Notes under the pieces: generated by a model
What the model saw: the letters and a program-made list of their open reading frames with translations, nothing else
What the model was told of the DNA's origin: nothing
Databases searched by the model: none
Position numbers and translations under genes: made by a program
In this document: piece after piece, positions 1 through 7,009 of the stretch
Position numbering within the stretch: the stretch's first letter is position 1
How the letters are laid out: the number at the start of each line of letters is the position of its first letter
NCBI GenBank assembly: GCA_934646835.1
Contig: CAKUES010000014.1
Span: 1-48,237, forward strand
DNA: 48,237 bases
From: an uncultured Coriobacteriales bacterium
GTDB lineage: Bacteria > Actinomycetota > Coriobacteriia > Coriobacteriales > QAMH01
Direction of reading: 5' to 3'

Positions 1-579
1 CACGTAGGCGTCCGGGTTCACGATGAGGATCGTGTTCATGCCGGCGGTGAAGATCGCCGTGAACGCCATGCCGGCGAGCACGACGGTGAGGCGCGACGAG
101 CCCCCAAGGCCCGCCACGGCAAAGATGAGCCCCGCTACGCACAGCGCGCCGGCAAAGGCCGCCACGGGCGCAAGCCCAAGGGCATGGGGAAACAGGCACG
201 CCACCAGCAGCACGAAGAAGCCCGAGCCCGCGTTCACGCCGATGACGTTGGGGCTGGCCATGGGGTTGTCGAGCGCCGCCTGGATGAGCGCGCCCGCCTG
301 TGCCAGCGCGGCGCCGGCCAAAAGCGCAGCGAGCACGCGCGGCAGGCGGACGTTCAAGATGACGTTTGCGGCTGTCTGGTCGGCATCTGCGCCAAAGACG
401 AGCGCGAGCACGTCCGCCACGCCGACGGAGGTCGACCCGACGACGATGCCGAGCACCGCGGTGCAGGCAAGCAGTACCGCTGCAGCAAGCATGGCCACCG
501 CGAAGCGTCTGCTGCCCGCCCGCAAGCCGCATCTGCGCCTGTGCTCGGCATGGGTGCTTGTCGTTTGCGTTTCTTTCAA
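1..579 (-). CDS. FecCD-family ABC transporter permease (3' end outside window)
   Basis: Inner-membrane permease of a type II ABC importer for ferric siderophore, heme or cobalamin. The visible N-terminal 193 codons show a basic stretch, a first membrane helix (AMLAAAVLLACTAVLG), then the family block RLPRVLAALLAGAALAQAG followed by the typical DNPMASPNVIGVNAGSGFF. The gene runs off the left edge, so the C-terminal half is missing. The start is uncertain: TTG at 579 keeps the basic leader and lies 8 nt behind the stop of the binding-protein gene; GTG at 498 or ATG at 492 would cut into the first helix. No strong ribosome binding site is seen before TTG, so coupling to the upstream gene is likely. 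The substrate cannot be told from the sequence. Confidence 0.85.
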   Translation of the reverse strand, partial: MKETQTTSTHAEHRRRCGLRAGSRRFAVAMLAAAVLLACTAVLGIVVGSTSVGVADVLALVFGADADQTAANVILNVRLPRVLAALLAGAALAQAGALIQAALDNPMASPNVIGVNAGSGFFVLLVACLFPHALGLAPVAAFAGALCVAGLIFAVAGLGGSSRLTVVLAGMAFTAIFTAGMNTILIVNPDAYV

Positions 580-587
580 TGCAGCTG

Positions 588-1592
588 CTATTTCTGCTTG
601 CGCGGCGTCTCGTACAGCGCCTCGTATAGCTCCTCGTACGCGTCATCCCAGTTGTTGTTGGGCTTGTAGAGGAAGAGCTTGGGGTCGAGCGTGATGACGC
701 GGCCCTTCTTGACGGCGGTGAGCTCCTTCCACGCGGGGTTGGACGTGGTCTGGTCCTTGAGGGCCTTTTGCGCTGCCTCGTCGGAGTCGCCCATCGGCAG
801 CAGGAAGATGAAGCCGGGGTCGGCCTTGACCAGGGACTCCAGGCTGTAGTCGGACAGCAGGCTCTTGTCGGCGTCCGTGATGTTGCTCGCGCCGAGCTCG
901 GCGAGCATGGTGCCGGTCTGCGTCGAGGACGCCTGGACGCGCGTGCCGCCGGAGTACGTGGTCAGCACCGCGACGCTGCCGGCGCTTTTGCCCTCGGCCT
1001 TCTTCTTGATGGCGTCGATGTCCTCGGCGACCTCGGTGCCGTTTTCCTCGTATGCCTTGGTGTCGCCGGTGATGTCGCAGCAGGTCTTGAGCATGCGCAG
1101 GTAGTCGTCGAAGGTGGTGACGCTGAAGTACGCCACGGTGATGCCCGCCGCCTGCAGGGTGTCTTTGAGGTCGGTCTGGGCGACGCCGCCGCCGCGACCG
1201 GAGCTTGCGCCGGTCAGGATGACGAAGTCCGGGTCGAGGGCGATGATGGACTCGGCGTTGAGGGAGGAGAAATCGCCGACCTTCTCTGCGTCAGACTTGA
1301 TGTGGTAATCGGAAAACGCATCGCTGGACGCGCCGATGAGCGTGCCGCCGGCCAGCTCCCAGATGTTCGCGAAGCTGCCCATGCCCGCGACGACGCGCTC
1401 GTGCGAGCTCACGGTCACCTGGTTGCCCAGGTCGTCCGTAAAGGTGTAGCCGGCCTCCTGGCTTGTCGCTCCCTTCTGCGCGCCGTCGTTGCCGGAGCTT
1501 GAGCCGCCAGAGCAGCCGACCATCGCACTGCCGCTTGCCGCCAGGGCCAGCGCGCACAAGCACGCGCAGGCCTTCGTTGCAATCCTCTTCAT
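588..1592 (-). CDS. Iron-compound/corrinoid-type ABC transporter substrate-binding lipoprotein
   Basis: Periplasmic-binding-protein family 2 (FepB/BtuF-like) receptor that hands its ligand to the FecCD permease encoded just downstream. I start it at ATG 1592 (334 aa): an AGGAG lies 6 nt before it, and the protein then opens with a lipoprotein signal, MKRIATKACACLC, a hydrophobic core and lipobox AMVGC with Cys27. A longer reading from 1691 would put 33 odd residues in front of the signal. After a Ser/Gly linker come TFTDDLGNQVTVSS and ERVVAGMGSFANIWELAGG, typical of this fold, and later LDPDFVILTGASSG. The ligand (siderophore, heme, corrinoid) is not determined; the neighbouring heme-type radical SAM gene slightly favours heme. 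Confidence 0.9.
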   Translation of the reverse strand: MKRIATKACACLCALALAASGSAMVGCSGGSSSGNDGAQKGATSQEAGYTFTDDLGNQVTVSSHERVVAGMGSFANIWELAGGTLIGASSDAFSDYHIKSDAEKVGDFSSLNAESIIALDPDFVILTGASSGRGGGVAQTDLKDTLQAAGITVAYFSVTTFDDYLRMLKTCCDITGDTKAYEENGTEVAEDIDAIKKKAEGKSAGSVAVLTTYSGGTRVQASSTQTGTMLAELGASNITDADKSLLSDYSLESLVKADPGFIFLLPMGDSDEAAQKALKDQTTSNPAWKELTAVKKGRVITLDPKLFLYKPNNNWDDAYEELYEALYETPRKQK

Positions 1593-1777
1593 GTGGTTCT
1601 CCTTGTCTTGGTTGGCGCGGCGCTGCCGATCGCGGCACCGCTCGTTCTTGCTGTTACGGCTGCCGATTACAGAGCCGCTGGTTCTCATCAATTTCTTGCT
1701 TGCTGGTCTCGGCGTTGTCGACGAGCGATGGGCTGTTGTTCATCGCCTAGGGAAATGCTGATTGATGTGAGGTTTAT

Positions 1778-1804
1778 GGGGAGGGACAGGATCCCTCCTA
1801 CGTA
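1778..1804 (-). repeat. Dispersed palindrome, core type B (copy B1)
   Basis: Read on the minus strand this is TACGTAGG followed by a GGAGGGAT/GTCCCTCC hairpin. It is a diverged copy of the B-type element found about nine times in the window. It lies some 55 nt past the stop codon of the radical SAM gene, as several other copies lie just past gene ends. Confidence 0.6.
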
Positions 1805-1858
1805 ACCAGCGGTTTTGTCAATCGCATGCAGCGGGCGTTTGCTTTGTTCGATGTTCTC

Positions 1859-2863
1859 CTAAGCCCCCTTGCAGCCGAGCTTCTGGCCGTAGGCGCAGTA
1901 GTCGTCTTGGGCCATGATGTCGCCGTCGTGGTAGTACGCCGCGCGCGCTCTGCAGCCGCCGCAGTGCTCCTTGTGATCGCACTCGCCGCAGTTGCCGCCG
2001 TAGGCCTGCGTGCGCAGGCGCTGGAACACGGGGCTATTTGCCCAGATCTCGTCGAAGGGCTGCTCGCGCACGTCGCCGGCCTCCTCGGTCATGTACGCGC
2101 AGGGGCGCACGATGCCCTCGCTGCCAATCACGCAGTAGGTGAGGCCCGCGAGGCAGCCGCGCGTGTAGCGCGTGGGGATGCCGAGCTGCGCGGCCACGCG
2201 GGTGAACTGCGGCGCGCAGGTGGGCTTGACGTCGATGTCGACTTCCGCGGACTTGCGCATGATGTCCTCGAGCAGCGCCTCGTTCTCCAGCACCTTGAGG
2301 CTCGTCTCCTCGATGTACTTGCCGCGTCCCACGGGGATGAGGAAGAAGATTGAGTGGTTGACCGCGCCGATGCTTTGCGCAAAGTCCGTGATGGCGCAGA
2401 CCTCGTCGCGGTTCCAGTCGACCACGGTGGTGTGGATTTGGAAGTCAAGCCCCGCGCGCTTGCAGGCCTCGATACCTGCGAGGGTGGCGGCGTGGGCACC
2501 CGCAACGCCGCGGAAGGCGTCGTGCTTTGCCGCGTCGAGGCTGTCGATGCTGATTCCCATCGAGCATGCACCGGCCTCCTTGAGCTTGCGCGCGACCTCG
2601 TCGGTGATCAGCGTGCCGTTGCTGCCGAACACCGGGCGCAGACCCTGTGACGCAGCGTGTGCCACGAGCTCGAAGATGTCGTCGCGTATGAGCGGCTCGC
2701 CGCCGCTGAAGATCATGATCTTGAAGCCGGCGCGCGCGATCTGCTCGATCATCGCCTTGCCCTCGGCTGTCGTCAGCTCGCGGCTGTCGCGCTCCGCCGC
2801 GTCCTGGTAGCAGTGCTCGCATTTGAGATTGCACTTGTTGGTCGTCATCCACGATACGATCAT
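1859..2863 (-). CDS. Radical SAM/SPASM protein, NirJ/AhbC/AhbD-like
   Basis: Radical S-adenosylmethionine enzyme of 334 aa. The cluster motif CNLKCEHC is at residues 11-18, followed by SGGEP (SAM binding). The C-terminal part carries a SPASM-type cysteine set: CLAG, PCAYM, NCGECDHKEHCGGCRARA and a final YCAYGQ. The CGGCRARA block is characteristic of the heme-d1 and alternative-heme enzymes NirJ, AhbC and AhbD (family knowledge). Start ATG 2863 is preceded by AGGAG at 5 nt; the upstream extension to 2923 has no ribosome site. Transcribed in the same direction as the iron/heme-type transporter genes 266 nt downstream, so a role in heme or tetrapyrrole handling is plausible but inferred. A peptide-modifying SPASM enzyme is the alternative; no precursor peptide is visible nearby. 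Confidence 0.85.
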   Translation of the reverse strand: MIVSWMTTNKCNLKCEHCYQDAAERDSRELTTAEGKAMIEQIARAGFKIMIFSGGEPLIRDDIFELVAHAASQGLRPVFGSNGTLITDEVARKLKEAGACSMGISIDSLDAAKHDAFRGVAGAHAATLAGIEACKRAGLDFQIHTTVVDWNRDEVCAITDFAQSIGAVNHSIFFLIPVGRGKYIEETSLKVLENEALLEDIMRKSAEVDIDVKPTCAPQFTRVAAQLGIPTRYTRGCLAGLTYCVIGSEGIVRPCAYMTEEAGDVREQPFDEIWANSPVFQRLRTQAYGGNCGECDHKEHCGGCRARAAYYHDGDIMAQDDYCAYGQKLGCKGA

Positions 2864-3093
2864 CGTCTCTCCTCTCTCGAAACCGAGTGAGGATGCTAGC
2901 GGGCGACGCTGCGTCATGGGCAAGGGCTGTGCGAGAGAAAGTCGGTGGGCGTTTACGGCCCGCCGATTAACGCTCTGAGCTGGGCGAATGGCGAGCAGGT
3001 AACATCAAGTGGGTGACGCCAGACGTGTCAGTGACAATAAGTTTCACCTGGTTTGGGGGAAGGGAGAGGGGGCTGCGTCGGGGGTACTTGCGC

Positions 3094-3197
3094 GTGACAC
3101 ACTTTGTGCCAGTGACAATGTGTGTCACGCCGTCGAGTCGCAGGTTAACGCGAGTTTTCTGCGTGATACACAATGTCACTGGCACAAAGTGTGTCAC
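3094..3197. repeat. 104-nt nested palindrome, family D (copy D1)
   Basis: Two 35-nt arms (3094-3128 and 3163-3197) are inverted copies of each other with two mismatches and flank a 34-nt loop. Each arm is itself a palindrome, GTGACACAC and GTGTGTCAC around a 17-nt centre. The same 104-nt element recurs at 16617-16720 and one arm at 37226-37260. It lies 43 nt past the MerR stop. The rest of 2864-3239 holds no gene I can support; short readings across it come from the palindrome. Confidence 0.9.
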
Positions 3198-3239
3198 GTC
3201 TCCCGTGTGGTAGACAGCTGGGTAATCGGCAGCCGCTTT

Positions 3240-3980
3240 TTACTCGTGCAGTTCCTCGAGCGCGTCTTTGAGGAAGCTGAGCGTCCTGCGCTGGATGCCT
3301 GCGTAGAAGTCGCGGCCGTATTGCTTGGGGCCTTGCGTGCGCTGGTTGGCAAGGCGCTTGAGGCCGGCCAGGGCGCCGGGCATGCCGCCGAGGCGCTCGA
3401 AGCGCACTGCCAGCTCGCGGCCGCGCTCGTCGCCAGGCTGCACGCCGTCGTGCATAGCCTCGATGGTGTCGCCCATGAGCTCGTGCCAACGGCCAACCTC
3501 CTCGCGCGTGAGCTCCGGGACGCTGCTCTCGTCGCAGCTCTCCCCGTTGATGGCCATCCACAGTACGTCCTCGCGGTTTTGCATCTCGCTGATGGCCTGG
3601 GCAAAGTCGCTCCACCGCACGCTCTCGCTTGCGGCCAGGTGCTCTTTGAGGTTGCTGACGGTGCTGATGTTGCGCAAAATCTCCACGCTCTCGCGCTCCA
3701 GTTCGCGCATGCGATGGTCGAGCGCGCCGGAGAGCTCCTGACAGTCGTCGATGCCCTCCGTCTCCTTGATCTGCGTGAGCGAGAAGCCGAGGAACTTGAG
3801 GGTGAGGATACGGTAGAGGCGTTCCTCGTCTTCAGCCGAGTAAAGGCGCTGGTTCTGCTCGCTTTTGGAGCTGGGGTGCAGCAGACCCTTTTGGTCGTAG
3901 TACTGGATAGTGCGCACGGTCACGCCCACGCGGCGCGCAAGTTCGCCAACTGTCATCAGGTCATCTTCGAATGCAGGCAT
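3240..3980 (-). CDS. MerR-family regulator with TipAS-type effector domain
   Basis: Transcription factor of 246 aa. The N-terminus carries the MerR winged helix: MTVGELARRVGVTVRTIQYY, DQKGLLHPSS, RLYSAEDEERLYRILTLKFLGFSL. It is followed by a helical dimerisation region and a C-terminal, mostly helical part (WHELMGDTIEAMHDGVQP onward) resembling the TipAS/antibiotic-binding domain, which in TipA relatives binds thiopeptides or other amphipathic ligands. Start ATG 3980 has GAGGGG 6 nt upstream; the longer frame to 4292 runs through repeat-derived sequence and is not believed. No divergent target gene adjoins it, so its regulon is unknown. Confidence 0.88.
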   Translation of the reverse strand: MPAFEDDLMTVGELARRVGVTVRTIQYYDQKGLLHPSSKSEQNQRLYSAEDEERLYRILTLKFLGFSLTQIKETEGIDDCQELSGALDHRMRELERESVEILRNISTVSNLKEHLAASESVRWSDFAQAISEMQNREDVLWMAINGESCDESSVPELTREEVGRWHELMGDTIEAMHDGVQPGDERGRELAVRFERLGGMPGALAGLKRLANQRTQGPKQYGRDFYAGIQRRTLSFLKDALEELHE

Positions 3981-4098
3981 ACCGTGCCCCTCTCGCACGT
4001 GGAATCGCCAGATATTGCAACATCCCATTATCACGCGTGACGCTACGTCACCGTCAAGCGCACGGGCGGCGATTGCGGTCGCCATGCTGCAACCAGAT

Positions 4099-4126
4099 GG
4101 CGCCGACTTCGTCTGGCGCCTACGTA
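4099..4126 (-). repeat. Dispersed palindrome, core type A (copy A1)
   Basis: On the minus strand TACGTAGGCGCC, AGAC, GAA, GTC, GGCGCC: a GGCGCC/GGCGCC stem extended by GAC/GTC around a GAA loop. Eight copies occur in the window, all intergenic. Confidence 0.85.
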
Positions 4127-4182
4127 GGGCCTGGGGCTCGGCGGCGCCTGCGCGAGGGCCGGCGGTGTGCCGCGAGGCATTT

Positions 4183-4209
4183 GGGTCGGGACAGGGTCCC
4201 GCCCCTACG
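4183..4209 (-). repeat. Dispersed palindrome, core type B (copy B2)
   Basis: Minus strand CGTAGGGGCGGGAC, CCT, GTCCCGACCC. A B-type core with one arm changed from GGAGGG to GGCGGG and a mostly compensating change in the other arm. Confidence 0.75.
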
Positions 4210-4262
4210 GAGAGTTTGCGGTCTAATGACACAGCTGCGTCAGATCCCGTGCCTCCAAGCCA

Positions 4263-4294
4263 GATTGTCTGAACGAAAAATCGTTCAGACAATC
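4263..4294. promoter_or_regulatory. Perfect 14-bp inverted repeat upstream of fhs (site 1)
   Basis: GATTGTCTGAACGA, AAAA, TCGTTCAGACAATC. The form and the second near-copy 63 bp downstream suggest an operator for a dimeric regulator. It lies about 240 bp before the fhs start and about 280 bp before the MerR start, so either gene could be the target. Confidence 0.55.
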
Positions 4295-4330
4295 GCCCAA
4301 AACGCTCAAATCAGCCGTAATCGACAACAT

Positions 4331-4352
4331 TCTGAACGATAAATCGTCCAGA
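4331..4352. promoter_or_regulatory. Second copy of the inverted repeat upstream of fhs (site 2)
   Basis: TCTGAACGA, TAAA, TCGTCCAGA: same half-sites as site 1 with one mismatch and the same 4-nt spacer. Centre-to-centre distance is 63 bp, six turns of B-DNA, so both sites face the same side of the helix. Confidence 0.55.
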
Positions 4353-4535
4353 CAATTGCTCGCGTCGCCTCGCAGCCTGCCCACCACGCCTCCGAGCCGT
4401 TGCCGAGGGGGCTTGCGCCGCGCACAGAATCCGCCGCATCGAGCAAGCCGCATCCGCTCGCCCCGTGAAATACTAGCCTCGTAATCAGCAGGGGAGAGAG
4501 ACGCTCTCTCCGTCAGGCAAGAGGTTGGAGGCCCT

Positions 4536-6206
4536 ATGCCCAGCGATATCGAAATTGCACAGTCCGTCACGCCGCAGCACATCTCCAAGATCGCGGAGAC
4601 AGCCGGCATCGATCCCAAGTACCTGGAGCTCTACGGCAACGCCAAAGCCAAGATCGACTTCAACTACCTGTCCGATCACGCTGGCGACCCCGATGGCAAG
4701 CTCGTCCTCGTGACCGCCATCAACCCCACGCCTGCCGGCGAGGGCAAGACCACGACCTCCATCGGTCTGGCCGACGGTCTGCGCAAGATCGGCAAGAAGG
4801 CCAACCTCGCACTGCGCGAGCCCTCCCTCGGCCCCGTGTTCGGCGTCAAGGGCGGCGCTGCAGGCGGCGGCTGGGCGCAGGTCATCCCCATGGAGGACAT
4901 CAACCTGCACTTCACCGGTGACTTCCACGCCATCGGCGCAGCCAACAACCTGCTCGCTGCGATGCTCGACAACCACATCCAGCAGGGCAACGCGCTTGGC
5001 ATCGACCCCAAGAAGATCACCTGGAAGCGCGCGGTCGACATGAACGATCGCCAGCTGCGCCACATCGTCGACGGTCTCGGCGGCGAGAAGCAGGGCGTGC
5101 CCCGCGAGGACGGCTTCGACATCACCGTCGCGTCCGAGGTCATGGCCGTCTTCTGCCTGGCCAACTCCATCACGGACCTCAAGGAGCGCCTGGGCCGCAT
5201 GGTCGTCGCCTACACCTACGACGGCAAGCCCGTCACCGCTGCCGACCTCAAGGCCGACGGCGCGATGACCGCGCTGCTCAAGGACGCTCTCAAGCCCAAC
5301 CTGGTCCAGACCCTCGAGGGCACTCCCGCCTTCATCCACGGCGGCCCCTTCGCCAACATCGCCCATGGTTGCAACTCCGTCCAGGCCACCGCGCTGGCCC
5401 TCAAGACCGGCGACTACGCCGTCACGGAGGCCGGCTTTGGCGCTGATTTGGGTGCGGAGAAGTTCCTCGACATCAAGTGCCGCCTGGCAGGCCTCAAGCC
5501 CAACGCGGTCGTCATCGTCTGCACCGTCCGCTCCCTCAAGTACAACGGCGGCGTGCCCTTTGCAGAGCTCACCAACGAGAACCTCGAGGCTCTCGAGGCC
5601 GGTCTGCCCAACCTGCTGCAGCACATCGACAACATCAAGAACGTCTACAAGCTGCCCTGCGTCGTCGCGGTCAACGCCTTCCCGACCGACACTGCCGCCG
5701 AGCTCGAGCTCGTCCAGAAGCGCTGCAAGGAGCTGGGCGTCAACGTCGCGCTGTCCGAGGTCTGGGCAAAGGGCGGCGAGGGCGGCAAGGCCCTGGCCGA
5801 GGAGGTCGTGCGCCTGTGCGAGGAGCCCAACGACTTCTCCTACTCCTATGAGCTCGACGACACGATCGAGGCCAAGCTCAACACCATCGCCCAGCGCATC
5901 TACCATGCCGACGGCGTCGTGCTGACGGCCGAGGCCAAGCAGCAGGCAGCCAAGCTCGAGGAGCTCGGCTTTGGCGGTCTGCCCCTGTGCATGGCCAAGA
6001 CCCAGTACTCCTTCTCCGACGACGCGACCAAGCTGGGCGCGCCCAAGGGCTTCACCGTCACCGTGCGCGAGCTCAAGGTCTCCGCTGGTGCGGGCTTCAT
6101 CGTCGCGCTGACCGGCGCGGTGCTGACCATGCCCGGTCTGCCCAAGAGCCCCGCGGCCGAGCGCATCGACGTCGACGAGCGCGGCGTCATCAGCGGTCTG
6201 TTCTAG
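4536..6206 (+). CDS. fhs: Formate-tetrahydrofolate ligase
   Basis: Cytoplasmic ATP-dependent ligase that makes 10-formyl-tetrahydrofolate from formate, feeding one-carbon metabolism and purine synthesis. Full length for the family (556 aa). It shows the P-loop TPAGEGKTT at 65-73, REPSLGPVFGVKGGAAGGG, the formate/folate-site block LHFTGDFHAIGAANNLLAA, and the C-terminal MPGLPKSPAAERID. The start has GGAGG 4 nt upstream. It stands alone: MerR lies upstream on the other strand and a strong terminator follows. A short hairpin (GGAGAGA/TCTCTCC, about 4492-4510) precedes the ribosome site. I looked for a ZTP or folate riboswitch in the 5' region and did not see one. Confidence 0.98.
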   Translation: MPSDIEIAQSVTPQHISKIAETAGIDPKYLELYGNAKAKIDFNYLSDHAGDPDGKLVLVTAINPTPAGEGKTTTSIGLADGLRKIGKKANLALREPSLGPVFGVKGGAAGGGWAQVIPMEDINLHFTGDFHAIGAANNLLAAMLDNHIQQGNALGIDPKKITWKRAVDMNDRQLRHIVDGLGGEKQGVPREDGFDITVASEVMAVFCLANSITDLKERLGRMVVAYTYDGKPVTAADLKADGAMTALLKDALKPNLVQTLEGTPAFIHGGPFANIAHGCNSVQATALALKTGDYAVTEAGFGADLGAEKFLDIKCRLAGLKPNAVVIVCTVRSLKYNGGVPFAELTNENLEALEAGLPNLLQHIDNIKNVYKLPCVVAVNAFPTDTAAELELVQKRCKELGVNVALSEVWAKGGEGGKALAEEVVRLCEEPNDFSYSYELDDTIEAKLNTIAQRIYHADGVVLTAEAKQQAAKLEELGFGGLPLCMAKTQYSFSDDATKLGAPKGFTVTVRELKVSAGAGFIVALTGAVLTMPGLPKSPAAERIDVDERGVISGLF

Positions 6207-6311
6207 TCGCGGTTGCTGCTCTGACTGCTGCTGCGGTTGCGTTTTAGCTGCTGTGGCGGCTTCGCTTGCTGGCCTCGGCTGTGATTGCCGAGCATAGTGC
6301 TGCCGATTATC

Positions 6312-6356
6312 AGCGCCCTGCAGGTTCCCCCTTCTGGAACTTGCAGGGCGCTTTTT
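6312..6356 (+). terminator. Intrinsic terminator of fhs
   Basis: Long stem AGCGCCCTGCAGGTTCC against GGAACTTGCAGGGCGCT (one mismatch) with a CCCTTCT-type loop, followed by TTTTT. A classical Rho-independent terminator about 105 nt after the stop codon. Confidence 0.93.
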
Positions 6357-6455
6357 CGTTTGCGGTGGAGTGGGGTGATGCGGCTGGTGGGGTGGGGTTG
6401 CGGTCAACAATTCCGTCAGACTGTTTTGTTGACCATGCCGGCGGACCTCGATTCC

Positions 6456-6483
6456 CGTAGGGGAGGGACCCTGTCCCTCCCCA
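6456..6483 (+). repeat. Dispersed palindrome, core type B (copy B3)
   Basis: CCCGTAGG edge followed by stem GGGGAGGGAC and GTCCCTCCCC around CCT. Standard B core, matching copies at 18372, 34306 and 37424. Confidence 0.85.
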
Positions 6484-6562
6484 TATGCACTGCGTTGTCG
6501 TTGAGTTGCTGGGCGTCCCAAATGGGACGCGTCGATGGGTGCCTTGCCTCGCTGCAACCTAT

Positions 6563-6590
6563 GGCGCCGACTTCGTCTGGCGCCTACGTG
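6563..6590 (-). repeat. Dispersed palindrome, core type A (copy A2)
   Basis: Minus-strand CACGTAGG edge joined to the A core (GGCGCC stem, GAA loop). On the minus strand it is preceded by the common leader GCGTCAGC. Confidence 0.85.
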
Positions 6591-6643
6591 GGCTCTGCGG
6601 GCTCGCTGTTGCTGACGCGCCGCTATGCGGCGCCCGCAGCGCT

Positions 6644-6671
6644 GGGGTCGAATGAATTCGACCCCTACGTA
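6644..6671 (-). repeat. Dispersed palindrome, core type C (copy C1)
   Basis: Minus strand TACGTAGGGGTCGAA, TTCA, TTCGACCCC: the same TACGTAGG edge as types A and B but a third, unrelated hairpin core. It sits 53 nt from copy A2 in the same orientation. Confidence 0.8.
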
Positions 6672-6760
6672 TCTTGGCCGCGAATCGATGCAGCCTGTGC
6701 GATTTTGTATCGTGTGCTGAATATCCATACGCAGGGGCGATTTTGATCGGCCCCACCGCC

Positions 6761-6995
6761 GCAGCCTCCAGCTGGCCTTCGCGTCAGCGCCCGCGGGCCC
6801 CAGACCCCGCCGTCGCGGCCTCCAGCTGGCCTTCGCGTCAGCGCCTGCGGGTCCCAAACCCCACGTAGGCGCCAGACGAAGTCGGCGCCGCCGTCGCAAG
6901 GGGCGATTGGCCTCGCGTTAGCGCCCGCGGGCCCCAGACTCCAGTGCCGCGGCCTTCAGCTGGCCTTCGCGTCAGCGCCCGCGGGTCCCGCCGCG
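6761..6995 (+). repeat. Tandem leader repeats with one A-type core (copy A3)
   Basis: About four imperfect units of a 45-55 nt leader (CAGCTGGCCTTCGCGTCAGC, then GCCCGCGGGCCCCAGACCCC). The second unit runs into CCACGTAGG and the A core at 6862-6889. It shows that the leader, normally found once before a core, can multiply by itself. The whole stretch 6357-7009 contains only repeats and no gene I can support. Confidence 0.75.
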
Positions 6996-7009
6996 TCTAC
7001 CTCGCGACG

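Noticed and set aside
3009..3213. Small proteins with DTLCASDNVCHA-like sequence across the D palindromes
   Set aside because: They are readings through the 104-nt palindrome and recur wherever the element occurs, on both strands, without ribosome sites.
4353..4535. ZTP or tetrahydrofolate riboswitch before fhs
   Set aside because: Looked for the conserved ZTP core and pseudoknot segments; not present. Only a short GGAGAGA hairpin is seen.
4485..6899. 804-residue open frame on the minus strand over fhs
   Set aside because: Antisense shadow of a high-GC gene: low complexity, Arg/Gly/Ala/Asp rich, runs through intergenic repeats, no ribosome site, while fhs on the plus strand is a textbook enzyme.
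6761..6995. CRISPR-like array
   Set aside because: Units are contiguous, imperfect and without unique spacers; they are tandem copies of the repeat leader.
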